Source: Mytilus edulis
Lineage: Eukaryota > Mollusca > Bivalvia > Mytilida > Mytilidae
Direction of reading: 5' to 3'
NCBI RefSeq assembly: GCF_963676685.1
Contig: NC_092345.1
Location: 43,607,838-43,671,837, forward strand
Length of the DNA: 64,000 nt
The notes under the pieces are model-generated. The model did not search any database, was not told where the DNA came from, and worked only from the letters and a program-made list of their open reading frames with translations. Numbering within the stretch: position 1 is the first letter of the stretch; each line of letters begins with the position of its first letter. Below are positions 1-11,170 of the stretch, in pieces. Made by a program: the position numbers and the translations under genes.

Positions 1-351
1 AAATGAGAAGCCTTCATGTACTTCTCTATGCGATTTAATGATGTGGCAGCCAATGGTTGGCCAGCATACTCAAATTTAATCACTTTTACCCGAGTTAAAC
101 ACAGGGCCTTATGTCAATATGTGTTTTACGTTATATTTAGCAGCCATCGTATTTAAGATTTCAGATCGCAAACAAAAAATGGAAGAGGAGCGTTTTTCAG
201 AAAAATCTCTTTGTATCTTTTTACAATGTATTTTTTCTTCTTTAGTTAAACAAGGAGTAAACGCACCCTCTATTCGTTTGTGCAGGATTTGGGTTTACTG
301 TGTTTCAGACGGTTTCTGAGAAGAACATATGTCTTAAAAAGAAGATGTAGT

Positions 352-600
352 ATGAATGCCAATGAGACAACTCTACACAAGAGACTTCTGACAGACACAT
401 ATAGAATGCGGAGGGGGGTAAACAAGTTTGAAGGCACAAACCCTCCCCTAACCTTGGACAGTGGTGTAACAGTACAACAAAGAACTAATAATAAAAAATC
501 AGTTGAAAAAAGCTTAACTGATCAGATGGATACAAATAGAAGTACTCAAAAACAGAGTAAGCGTGGATGGGTACTTATACATCACCGAAACAAAAAAACA
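352..600 (+). CDS. Unrecognised gene, exon 1
   Basis: This exon holds 83 codons from ATG 352. It ends in ACA followed by the strong donor gtaagt at 601. Composition is Lys/Thr/Gln/Asn-rich with no recognisable domain. A possible splice acceptor (tgtttcag) ends at 307 and the frame is open across it, so this may be an internal exon. Confidence 0.6.
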
Positions 601-3600
601 GTAAGTAAAGAGCTGTAAGAATTCGTAGCTACTGACAGCTAGTTCAAAGCCAATTATCAACTATTGAAATATCAATCAGTACACATCCAACATCCAGTGG
701 ACTTAGTGTAAAGACGTAAGCACGTGTCTATCGCAGGGACTTATCCTGAAATATGGTTCACCTTGCCTGAATCATGGATTGGGATTGGCATCAAAAACTT
801 AAAATTATTATAAACCAACTATGTGTATTTTAATTCATTATACGCCACGCGATTCCTCTCTTTTTAGCTCACCTGGCCCAAAGGGCCAAGTGAGCTTTTC
901 TCATCACTTTGCGTCCGGCGTCCGGCGTCCGTCGTCCGGCGTTAGCTTTTACAAAAATCTTCTCCTCTGAAACTACTGGGCCAAATCAAACCAAACTTGG
1001 CCACAATCATCATTGGGGTATCTAGTTTAAAAAATGTGGGGCGTGACCCGGTCAACCAACCAAGATGGCCGCCACGGCTAAAAATAGAACATAGGGGTAA
1101 AATGCAGTTTTTGGCTTATAAAAATGTTTATCAGGTCAAGATCTATCTGCCCTGAAATTTTCAGATGAATCGGTCAATCGGTTGTTGGGTTGCTGCCCCT
1201 GAATTGGTAATTTTGAGGAAATTTTGCTGTTTTTGGTTATTATCTTGAATATTATTATAGATAGAGATAAACTATAAACAGCAATAATGTTCAGCAAAGT
1301 AAGATCTACAAATAAGTCAACATGACCAAAATGGTCAGTTGACCCGTTTAGGAATTATTGCCCTTTATAGTCAATTTTTAACCATTTTTCGTTAATTAAA
1401 GTAATCTTTTACAAAAATCTTCTCCTCTGAAACTACTGGGCCAAATTAATCCAAACTTGGCCACAATCATCTTTGGGGTATCTAGTTTAAAAAATGTGTG
1501 GCGTGACCTGGTCAACCAACCAAGATGGCCGCCACGGCTAAAAATAGAACAAAGGGGTAAAATGCAGTTTTTGGCTTATAACTCAAAAACCAAAGCATTT
1601 TGAGGAAATCTGACGGGATAAAAATGTTTATCAGGTCAAGATTTATCTGCCCTGAAATTTTCAGATGAATCGGTCAATCGGTTGTTGGGTTACTGCCCCT
1701 GAATTGGTAATTTTGAGGAAATTTTGCTGTTTTTGGTTATTATCTTGAATATTATTATAGATAGAGATAAACTTTAAACAGCAATAATGTTCAGCAAAGT
1801 AAGATCTACAAATAAGTCAACATGATCAAAATGGTCAGTTGACCCGTTTAGGAGTTATTGCCCTTTATAGTCAATTTTTAACCATTTTTCGTAAATTAAA
1901 GTAATCTTTTACAAAAATCTTCTCCTCTGAAACTACTTGGCCAAATTAATCCAAACTTGGCCACAATCATCTTTGGGGTATCTAGTTTAAAAAATGTGTG
2001 GCGTGACCTGGTCAACCAACCAAGATGGCCGCCACCGCTAAAAATAGAACATAGGGGTAAAATGCAGTTTTTGGCTTATAACTCAAAAACCAAAGCATTT
2101 TGAGGAAATCTGATATGGGATAAAAATGTTTATCAGGTCAAGATCTGTCTGCCCTGAAATTTTCAGATGAATCGGTCAATCGGTTGTTGGGTTAGGGACG
2201 ACATCAAAAGTTCAATGAAGGATAAAAAACTTAATTCACATAGTTTTTTCACTGATCCCCCCACCCCCCTCTTAACTTAATTTGGGAAAAATTGATTGAC
2301 CCATATAGATATACGTAAATATCAATGTCGGATAACCAAATCTTGCAGCCGTTCAACCCCCCCCCCCCCCCCCCCCCCCCCACCCCCAAACTATTTGAAT
2401 TAAGTTTTTTTATCTTACATTGATCTTTTGATGTCGTCCCTTACTGCCCCTGAATTGGTAATTTTGAGGAAATTTTGCTGTTTTTTGTTATTATCTTGAA
2501 TATTATTATAGATAGAGATAAATTGTGAACAGCAATAATGTTCAGCAAAGTAAGATCTACAAATAAGTCAACATGACCAAAATGGTCAGTTGACTCCTTT
2601 AGGAGTTATTGCCCTTTATAGTCAATCTTTAACCATTTTTCATAAATCTAAGTAATCTTTTACAAAATCTCCACTGAAACTACTAGGCCACAATCATCTT
2701 TGGGGTATCTAGTTTGAAAAATGTGTCCGATGACCTGGCCATTCAACCAAGATGGCCGCCACGGCTAAAAATAGAACATAGGGGTAAAATGCAGTTTTTG
2801 GCTTATAACTATGAAACCAAAGCATCTAGAGCAAATCTGACAAGAAGTTAAATTGTTAATCAAGTCAATATCTATCTGCTCTGAATTTTTCAGATGAATT
2901 GGACAACTGGTTGTTGGGTTGCTGCCCTCCAATTGGTAATTTTTAAAGAAATTTTGCCGTTTTTGGTTATCTTGAATACTATTATAGATAGCGATAAACT
3001 GTAAACAGCAATAATGTTCAGCAAAGTAAGATCTACAAATAAGTCAACATGACCTAAATGGTCAATTGACCCCTTAAGGAGTTATTGCCCTTTATAGTCA
3101 ATTTTTAACAATTTTCATTAATTTGGTAAATTTTTGTAAATTTTTACCAAATATAGTTCTCTGTTACTAATGGGCAAAGTTCATTATAGATATAATTGTA
3201 AGAAGCAAAATCGTTCAGTAAAGTAAGAACTTCAAACACATCACCATCACCAAAATACAATTTTGTCATGAATCCATTTGTGTCCTTTGTTTAATATGCA
3301 CATAGACCAAGGTGAGCGACACAGGCTCTTTAGAGCCTCTAGTTATTTAAAGCTCGAACAAATTAATTTTCATATTTGCCGACTCTGCTCGTAGTAACTT
3401 ATTTATTCACAGAAAAAAAATGTTTCCATATCTCTTTAAAGGTAGCATACAAATCACCGGGAGATTTGCCTTCTCATCGAATGCTGGTTCAAATAAACAA
3501 GAAAACTACAAAAGAAGAACGGTTGAATATTGTTAATGAATGGGGACATTGTCTCGACGCCAATGGAATTTTACGACCTGACTTTGTGCTTCAATGGTTT

Positions 3601-6600
3601 AACAGAGGTAAGAAGCGAGTTGGTATATAATTCTTTCGACTTCTTTACCTTATAAAATGTCCTTGGAGATTATGTTGCTAAGAGACAACAACCCGACCAA
3701 AGAGACCAAAGACAAGATTGTTCCTTTACCATTGTATATGATGACTTTAATTAAGTGTAAAAAATTTGAAATAAGCAGAAAGTTACTTATGATATAAAAG
3801 TCAAATTATGCTTATTAATAATCATAATTTTAAAGCAACAGTTGCACATACAAACGAATGGAGATCGGACGAATTTCTCTTTAATTTATTTCACATCAGG
3901 GCCATTTGATTATTTCAATTCAATTTATCACAGAAAACTGTGTGTATTTGAAGAAGCTATCAATAGCTTCTATGTCTTATTTTGAAACAGATCACACACA
4001 ATTATAAAGGACTGCAGATAGTTTAAAACCGCAATTTTGACAGATTTTGGCTAATATTGAGATTTGTCCAGAACAAATATAAGAATGACCTTGTTTTGTT
4101 TTGTAAATGAAAAGTTATGTTGGAAATTAAGCTATGTCTGGCTTACAAAATTTGTATCCAGGTACTAGTACTTATAATGAGTTTATTTACAACCACTGGG
4201 TTGAATTAAGTTATTACTGGTGAAGCTAGGTTTCCTGTCCGGGTTTCACCAGCTCAGTATATATGTCAGCACTTCTGACATTATGAATTAACTTTACAAA
4301 TCTTTTTTCAAAATACTAAGAATTTACTACTCAAAGAATAGATAGACTAATTATGAACTTGGTAGTATTTGTCAAAACCTTTCGGAATTTTTGGTTCTCA
4401 ATGCTCTTCAACTTCATACTCTAATTGGCAATAAAGTTTTTAATTTCTTTGATTCGAGTGTCACTGATAAGTATTATGCATGTAGACGAAAGATACTCTT
4501 AACAATGACGAGTGTATTTACAACCACTGCGTAGATGCCACAGCTGGTGGAGTTTCCTCTCCGAGGAATTCACTAGCCCAGTAGTGAGCACTTCTTTGTT
4601 CACATGAACTTTATCGTACTTTATTTGACCTGTTTAACTTTATTGATTTGATCGTCACAGATAAGTCTTTTGTAAAAGAAACGCGCGTCTGGCGTACAAA
4701 TGTTAGTACCTATGATGACTTTATTTGTCTTTCCAATACTATACAAAAATGTTTTTTACACAAATAATGGAGCGTTGAATATTACCACTTTGATTTTTAA
4801 AGTACTAAAGGGGGATTTGAGCATGAAAACAAGTCTCACACACACACACACACACACACATTTTTGCCAAAAAAACAAACTATTAACAATATACAATGAT
4901 TAAGGTGGACACAATTGCTAACTGCTAGACTATAAGATTATAGAAATGTGGTATTTTTTCTCTTGTCACTTATGAAGTTTGCAACCATAATAATATATAT
5001 GTGAGTTTTAGACTAAATTGGTAATATGTCAGCTAGTACGTCCTTCGAAGAGACATTTTCAAGTATATCCCTTTTCAAGTATAAAGTTTGGCGCTCTCGT
5101 ATTACGGGGCAAGTGATCTAACGTCGGGGCTGTGTATTTATAAATCCTGCAAAGTCAAAACAGATGTCGAATAAGGGCTAGTCTTGAGCTGACTTTAAAT
5201 AAAGCAAAGATAAAGCTAACAATTAACACTACCCTTTCTTGGTCTTGATATCTATATTTTTAATGAGAAGCTAAATACCAAAATTTACGATAAAAGAGAT
5301 GCTATATTCATTTCCTATTGTTAACTATCCATTTTCAGATGGTGACATTAACATATCACCATCTTATGGTGTTTATTTATTACAACTTGTTCAATTCGCT
5401 CGTGTATGTAACAACGTATTTGATTTTAACAACATAAATTGATGTATCGCTAAACAATTATTACACCAAGGTTTTGTTATGCAAACATTTACTTAATTCC
5501 ATCATCAGGACATCATTCCTAAATATAAATTAAAGTGCAGACATATTATACGTTCAGATATTTCACATCCATTCTTTTATGATAATATTCTATACAAAGC
5601 ACAAAATTGTCAATAACTTGCCTCAAAAGCGAACCAAACCTTAAGTTACAATACTGTCGTAAGCTCATTAAAGATGACATTCTTTAAAATTAATATTGAC
5701 TCGCTCATAGGGTCTTCTTTGCATTGGAAATTAAGACATACGGGTTATTTTCTTCTCGTATATCTTATGATACTAAATCCCTAATGGGAGGTATTGTGCT
5801 TGATTTCCTTTGTTAATTTATGTTAATCATTGTCATGTTTATGAGTTATACTTCTGTTAACTATATTCTAACATCGGACTCAGACTTCTTTTCAACTGAG
5901 TTTTACTGTGCGTTCTGTTGTGTTATTGCTTACTCTACTTTGGCTATAGGTATAGGGGGAGGGCTGAGATCTTACAAAATATGTGCAACCCCGTCGCTTT
6001 TGTTAGCACCTGTATCTTGACAGGAACCTCTGGCCTTTGTTAGTATATTTTTTTCATTTCATCTTGAGTTTAGTATGACGTGCATGTTCTCTAAAGAAGT
6101 ACACATTTTTGTTTAGGGGTCTGCTGAAGCCCGCTTCCGAGTGGACGTCCATTTTGTATGAACTAGTACACATTTTTGTTTAGATGCTAGCTGAAGACTG
6201 CCTCCGGGTTCGGAATTCTCTTGCTGTGTTGGCTGTTTCCTGCTCTTTAGTCGAGTTAATGTCTCTTTGACAAATGCCCAATTTCCATTCTCAATTTCAT
6301 GATTTTTAGATATTTATTTTTTGTTATATCTTAGTAGTCTATATTTGATATTCCAGGGTTGATAAAATCTTGCGAAAAACTTGAAGTGGAAAACAAAAGA
6401 ACACAGAAACTTGCGTTCCTGGAAACCAGTTTGGCTGATGACGGTACCGTTTGGGTGCATATCATTGGTTTTGATCCTCAAGAAAATTACAAAATTAATC
6501 TGGTTCCTTGTTTTTCCCTAACAGAAGTACCGAAACAGTTATATATAAATGCACCAATCCCGAGCAGACGACCATACAATGACGACCAATCAAAATTCAT

Positions 6601-7207
6601 TCAGGAGGTGCATAATGGAATAAAGGAAGGCGAGGAGATCTTGTTTCTAGAAGCAAGACTAGAAAAATGGTGCAGCAAATCGAGATGTAGTCCATCCATA
6701 GAAATAAGCTGGGGAGTACACATTGGACAACTGGAAGATAGATCATTTGGTTTCTTAAATACTTTAAAACCAAAAAGACTATTTGAAGATATCATTGTGC
6801 TAATCAATGCGATAAAAGATGAACACGTCGTTTGCCTTCATGCAGTGACGAATCGAGTCATAAACCATGCTGTATTTTTTCAGTACCGAAAAAATCTTGG
6901 GAAATTCCAACAAAAGCAGGATTGGTTTTTAGCAGTGCTTAAAACAATACAGACACAACTAAATCTGAATACGTTCCCGAATTTCTTTTTACAAAAACAG
7001 AACATTTTTATGGAAAGCGACCCTCAAATATTAAAGTTTAACAAGGACGAAATCAAACGTTTGATTATTTGCATAAAAAATAGCCCCGAATCTTTACTGT
7101 CTTATTCCGGATGCGAGGAAACTAAACCTGAGAATGACGATTGTGAAAAGTCTGACGATGAAAAAGAAAGCAGTGGTGAGAAAAACAGTGTTCATTTTGA
7201 GGACTGA
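352..7207 (+). CDS. Three-exon gene, unrecognised protein of about 421 aa (possibly Mab-21/cGAS-like)
   Basis: The three exons are 352-600, 3442-3607 and 6357-7207. Their phases agree: exon 1 ends in phase 0 before gtaagt, exon 2 ends in phase 1 before gtaaga, and exon 3 completes that codon and stays open to TGA at 7205. I do not recognise the family with confidence. Residues 1-83 are basic and polar. The middle carries a tract around WGHCLDANGILRPDF. The C-terminal region includes YKINLVPCF and a helical part with FPNFFLQKQNIF and NSPESLL. These recall the 'VDLVP' strand and C-terminal helices of Mab-21/cGAS-like proteins, but no Gly-Gly/Ser plus acidic-pair catalytic motif is visible and the usual Asp is Asn here, so any such protein would be inactive as a nucleotidyltransferase. 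The tail is acidic (KSDDEKESSGEK). The frame is open upstream of ATG 352 to a possible acceptor at 306-307, so an earlier start in another exon is possible. Confidence 0.7.
866..3344 (+). repeat. Family C tandem-structured element, copy 1 (2.5 kb)
   Basis: The left end is a hairpin-forming sequence, agctcacctggccc followed by its near complement. The right end is ggtgagcgacacaggctctt...gcctctagtt. Inside are repeated units of about 500 bp, each with 'ccaagatggccgcca' and 'cagcaataatgttcagcaaa'. Unit starts near 951, 1411, 1911 and 2662 give steps of 460, 500 and 751 bp. The short step reflects a deletion of about 40 bp and the long one a nested 246-bp MITE. Copies in the opposite orientation lie at 28263 and 36304. 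No coding potential is evident. A non-autonomous rolling-circle (Helitron/Pearl-like) element is possible but unproved. Confidence 0.85.
2195..2440. mobile_element. PIF/Harbinger-like MITE nested in family C (copy 1)
   Basis: A perfect 16-bp terminal inverted repeat (gggacgacatcaaaag) is flanked by a TTA duplication at 2192-2194 and 2441-2443. The undisturbed neighbouring unit reads gggttactgcccc, so the empty site can be read directly. A TTA target duplication fits the PIF/Harbinger superfamily. The interior carries a run of about 25 C at 2357-2381. A shorter copy lies at 32328-32455. Confidence 0.85.
3442..3607 (+). CDS. Unrecognised gene, exon 2
   Basis: The acceptor is tctctttaaag and the donor AACAGAG|gtaaga. 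The exon is 166 nt, entering in phase 0 and leaving in phase 1. It encodes a segment containing KTTKEERLNIVNEW and ILRPDFVLQWFNRG. The intron before it (601-3441) contains a large tandem repeat element. Confidence 0.65.
4170..4710 (+). repeat. Family E dispersed repeat, tandem partial copies
   Basis: Partial copies of the unit 'ttctcaatgctcttcaactt...tcactgataagt...gaaacgcgcgtctggcgtac' recur here, with two copies of an accompanying module 'tttacaaccactg...' (near 4195 and 4510). Other copies are at 10390, 15875 (-), 18695 and 21590 (-). It is a common mussel dispersed repeat by my recollection. Confidence 0.75.
4837..4860. repeat. (CA)12 microsatellite
   Basis: An uninterrupted CA dinucleotide run that creates a His/Thr artefact in one translated frame. 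Confidence 0.95.
5940..6300 (+). repeat. Family D dispersed repeat, copy 1
   Basis: It runs from the 'cttgacaggaacctctggcctttgttagt' region through 'gtttaggggtctgctgaag' to 'tgtctctttgacaaatgccc...ttccattctcaatttca'. It shares order and sequence with copies at 17100 (-), 27795, 33268 and 47415. Confidence 0.75.
6357..7207 (+). CDS. Unrecognised gene, terminal exon 3
   Basis: The acceptor is gatattccag. The first two bases complete a Gly codon begun in exon 2, and reading continues L-I-K-S-C without interruption for 282 residues. It holds the YKINLVPCF strand, the helical FPNFFLQKQNIF segment and an Asp/Glu/Ser-rich tail. An AATAAA begins five bases after the stop codon (7212-7217), with a second near 7266, consistent with a very short 3' UTR. 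Confidence 0.75.
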
Positions 7208-8200
7208 AAAAAATAAAGTTTAAAATTCTCAACAATGGCAAACATTTTGATTGGAAGAGGTCAACAATAAACAAGTAACATACTGTATGTGAAAACTCAG
7301 TTTTATTCGGGATGTTACGCACTGAAAAAATCAATCCTGTTGAAGAAAGTAGTTACAATAAAAATTATGACCAGTGGGAGTAAGGAAAATAGCCATAAAA
7401 TGGAAACGGCTTCATTCACAGTATCACAAATGTGCAAAGATTTCATTTGAAGCAGAATATCTTAGCCTCAAATTTATCTATTTTGTTTTAATTTTCTATT
7501 TTGTATTTTGTTCGACACTTTATATCAGTGATTTTAAAGACTTATATTTAAATCTAATTTTCAATAGAACGTATCTCAAATTTTTTAATTGTAACGGATA
7601 AAGATATGAGTTTCGAAGATTGAAAATGTTGTAGCTTGGGATAAAAAAAGTTCTTTAAATCTTATCAAATAATTTATTAACCCTTGTAAGTCATATTTTC
7701 TTCTGACATCAAATAAAATAAATTTTCATACTTAGGAGTAATAGTAACTGGTATACGTCAATGTCGAACACTTACGACATAACATTACAAATAGAGGTCA
7801 ACATACGGTCACTGTTATCTACAGTTCGTTATTGTCCCCTAGTTGTTAAAAAAAGATTTTGAAATATCATAGAGATTTCAACAGATCTGCTATGATAATA
7901 AAATCCCTAAATGACAAAAACAAATTAAGCTATAACTGAAGAAAACCCCTGATGACTCGACTCAGGAACATACATGTGTTTCGGAGTTGTGTAAAAGGCA
8001 TAGTAGTTTACCGAAATTAAAAAAATCTATTTTTCATGTACAAACCAATAGAAAAATCGTGTGGATATCGCATCAGTTTTAAACGGAGCGAAGCTGGTTG
8101 TATCGAGAAGGTAACCGCCTGTTTAAAAAGAATTATATACCTAGCCATGACGTGGCTCGGTGCTTGTACCCATCCCGCCAATGTGTTATTGTGCTATGGT
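7208..8200. other. Intergenic stretch, nothing recognised
   Basis: This is AT-rich sequence between the first gene's end and the repeat cluster. I see no open frame of substance, no tandem structure and no inverted repeat that I can support. Confidence 0.5.
7212..7217 (+). promoter_or_regulatory. Candidate polyadenylation signal AATAAA
   Basis: The hexamer lies immediately after the stop codon of the three-exon gene. A second AATAAA lies at about 7266. Either would fit a short 3' UTR. Confidence 0.4.
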
Positions 8201-8214
8201 TCATTTTGAATTAT

Positions 8215-8400
8215 TGTCTTTCACTTTTGCTCTATGTATTTTACCAATAAGCCATTTTGTTTTTCTTAGATGAAACAGTTATTTGTTTTTTTAGTGATTA
8301 AGATTATTTAGCTTTTGATTTTTCCATTTTATAAAGGACTTTTCGTTGGGTATTTCGCTTGCAGTTCGGAATTTTTGTTATTTTACTTTTTGCAATATAT
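8215..8400 (+). repeat. Family I dispersed repeat fragment
   Basis: The segment 'cttttgatttttccatttt...ggacttttcg...gttcggaatttttgttattttac' is a diverged relative of the block at 10855-11170 ('gattttaccgtttgattagcgattttctg'). Confidence 0.5.
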
Positions 8401-8589
8401 ACACCATCTGACATGCGATTCTTGATTCATCAAACATGTTTAATACGACAAGAAATAAGACACAATCAATATATTTTAGTTTCTAAACTGTAAGATCGCG
8501 AACTATATGTTTTTTGCGACTTAAGACACACATGCACACATCATCGGTCAACCTATTTATGATGGTAACCGTAAATCTCGTGTTGCGTT

Positions 8590-8812
8590 AATTTCTCATA
8601 ACTTTGCTATGAGAGTGTTTTGTTTCAAATAAGAGCACACACCTTTAAAAAAAACGTCCGTATAATATGAACATGCACCTCCGTAACGTGATATGCATGC
8701 ACTATACGATTGCACAGATGGTATGCTGCTACTTGGGAATAAGAACTTGACAATGGGAAAACTTAATTCATCATCATAGTTTAAAGTCACGGTCTGGGTC
8801 AATTTCAAGAAT
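8590..8812 (-). pseudogene. Reverse-transcriptase relic, fragment 1
   Basis: The minus strand encodes a short fragment with the order YDD..SFPIVKF, IPS, then ACSYYTD. This matches the region after the YxDD palm motif in a class of retroelement RT common in molluscs, where FPIVNFPF, IPSAPAYGVYIS and RYARACSNYTDF follow in order. It is only about 70 codons and lacks the catalytic motif. The retroelement class is uncertain (Penelope-like is one candidate). Confidence 0.6.
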
Positions 8813-8819
8813 TAATACA

Positions 8820-8995
8820 TTGGTATGGTCATAATATTTGTTGCTGTTCAATGGTTTTGTTGTTCCGTTATTTGTTTTCCTCTGACAGTTGATGTGTTTC
8901 TCTTGGTTTTAGTTTGTAAATTTGATTGTGTTCAGTTAATCGATTTATCACTATCAAATAGCGATATACCGGTACTACTGTTGTCTTTATCTATA
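8820..8995 (+). repeat. Family A dispersed repeat, copy 1
   Basis: The segment containing 'gttgatgtgtttctcttggttttagtttgtaaa' and 'actactgttgtctttat' is shared with 16015-16195 and, inverted, 21165-21395. Confidence 0.75.
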
Positions 8996-10380
8996 AAACG
9001 GCAAAATCTTCAATTCAATTCACTATAGTGTTGTTTTATCTGTTTTTGAGTCAGAGTGATATCAATAAGTGTTTATAAATATGTCTCTTTAAAGCGGGAG
9101 ACTGAACATTCACACTAAGAATACAAATTTTGTTTGCATTTAAGTCTTGAGGTAGAATAACAATTACATATATTGCTACAAAAAGCTAAACATAACATAT
9201 TTTCGGGTTTTAATAATTGGTTTTGATAACTTAAGTTTGTTCTTTTACTGTTAAACCCGCTTTTGATCTTTACCAATCAGCAAAAATGGGCGTCCGGTCG
9301 CCTGTACGAAACGATGTATAAATTCGCAATCACGTCCGGTCCGGTCAAAATGTGGACGTTAAATCCGACGAAAATTTGCATCAAAGCTATTTTTACCTGA
9401 TCAATGAAGACATGTAATTAAATGAAAAAGCTTTGTGTGCTACTTTTTATTAACCATTTAGATATTTTAGATATTTACTCAAATTTTTTTCTTTTTTATT
9501 TTTATTTCTACCATATGAACAGAAATACCTAACCTTTTTGTTTTACTTTCAAATAAAGGACCAACACAAATAAAAAAAAACGTTTAAAATATCTTTTTAC
9601 ATGATTTCATGATAGAGGGTTGCTGATCACAAGGAAGCTATTAAACCAAGAGTTCCAAATGGTGAAGTTGAAATCATCCCTTAGTAAATTTTACGGACGC
9701 CATCACGAGTTGGTTGACCGTTATGGAATAACCGTTTCACAAATGATATCAGATATGTTCCTTACGTCGTAACTACAATCCCCTTCCCTTTCATGAATGT
9801 GACCTACCGAATTAGACTATTTACCGGATTTGTTATCACATAAGCAACACGACGTCTGTTTGTCTTTTTCATTTTTAGCCATGGCGTTGTCAGTTTATTT
9901 TAGATTTATGAGTTTGACTGTCCCTTTGGTATCTTTTGTCCCTCTTTTACATAGAGTGTTGATCTAGATTTGAGTGAAAAACATTTTCTTCAGTCCCTCA
10001 CTTGCATACTTCAGTTTTTAATTCACTGCCAAATTTCACGGTCTATTACAGAACCTATACAGAATCATCAAAGGTACCTGGATTAAAATTGATGTACGAA
10101 TGACATATTGTTTTGTTGATTTGTTCTCGCCCCCGACCACTGAATGAAATATTAAAGTAGATGCTACGTTACAGATTCGTAATAATTCTAATAAACTTGC
10201 ATCAATACTAAGTATATAAAAATGCATTGGTTCAATAATTTCGATTCATCAAATTACATGAAACTCGTTTCATATGACTTTTTATAGGAAATTGGATTGA
10301 TTTAGAATTATTTTAACGACTGTTCAACGAGTGTTGGTTTTCGTTTCATTGTAAGGTGAAATTTGCATAACTTCCTAAAC
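8996..10380. other. Intergenic, mostly unassigned; short dispersed repeat near 9885-9955
   Basis: The piece 'tagccatggcgttgtcagtttattttag...tgactgtccctttggtatctttt' at 9885-9955 looks like a dispersed mussel repeat fragment. The rest has no supportable gene. Confidence 0.45.
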
Positions 10381-10389
10381 GCACAACGT

Positions 10390-10535
10390 TTTAGAATTTT
10401 GGATCCTCAATGCTCTTCAACTTTGTACTTGTTTGGCTTTATAAATATTTTGATATGAGTCACTGATGAGTCTTATGAAGACGAAACGCGCGTCTGGCGT
10501 ACTAAATTATAATCCTGGTATCTTTTATAACTATA
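10390..10535 (+). repeat. Family E dispersed repeat, well-preserved copy
   Basis: This is the clearest copy of the unit: 'aatgctcttcaactttgtac', then 'gatgagtcttatgaagacg', then 'aaacgcgcgtctggcgtact', ending 'ataatcctggtatctttta'. Confidence 0.85.
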
Positions 10536-10854
10536 AAAATGTTTAACAATTTATAAGCGTAAATACATTAATTGTTTTAATTTCTTACCAGAAGTAGCGA
10601 GCTCCTGCGGAAAGGGCATTTTCCTTACGTATAGGAAATCATCTTTTGAATTACTTTGAACGACCAAATTATTTTATATTTCTTCCTGTGTGGCGTTTAC
10701 ATTCTGACGTCAAACACGCGACTGTACACTGAGTCGATCAAATATTTCAATCCTTTATGGGTTGATTTAAAATACACATATAAGTAAGCAATGAATGTTG
10801 TTGTTAAATATGATAGATGCTTTTTGTATTTCTTCGTTAAATATTTGTTTGTTT

Positions 10855-11170
10855 TTGTACTAATTGAGATTGTGACACAGTGATGACTGCTGTACCCCTA
10901 TTTTGACAATTTCACCTTTTATGTCTGTTTTGATCCCGCATCGTTGTAGAGATAATGGAATTTGATGCGACTGTCATACAAGTGAGAGGTTTAGCGCTAT
11001 AAAACCAGGTTCAATCCACCATTTTCTACATTTGAAAATACCTGTACCACGTCAGGAATATGACTGTTTGATGTGTTTTATCATTTGATTTTACCGTTTG
11101 ATTAGCGATTTTCTGTTTTGAATTTTCCTCAGAGTTGTTGTGATTTTCCTTTTTACCAATATCTAAAAAA
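10855..11170 (+). repeat. Family I dispersed repeat
   Basis: It runs from 'gacacagtgatgactgctgt' to 'tcctcagagttgttgtgat' and includes 'acgtcaggaatatgactg', which recurs as 'aagtcaggaatatgacag' at 15835. It is a non-coding dispersed repeat. Confidence 0.55.

Larger units (their letters stand above)
3608..6356 (+). other. Intron 2 of the unrecognised gene; repeat-filled
   Basis: This 2.7-kb intron holds family E fragments (4170-4710), a (CA)12 microsatellite and a family D copy near 5940-6300. The remainder shows no coding or structural signal I can support. Confidence 0.6.

Noticed and set aside
6359..6361. TTG start giving a separate 282-residue gene at 6359
   Set aside because: The acceptor at 6355-6356 and phase agreement with the exon ending at 3607 show this is an internal codon of a spliced gene.
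6601..6807. Minus-strand 68-residue open frame
   Set aside because: It is antisense to the long coding exon of the first gene and has no splice or family support.
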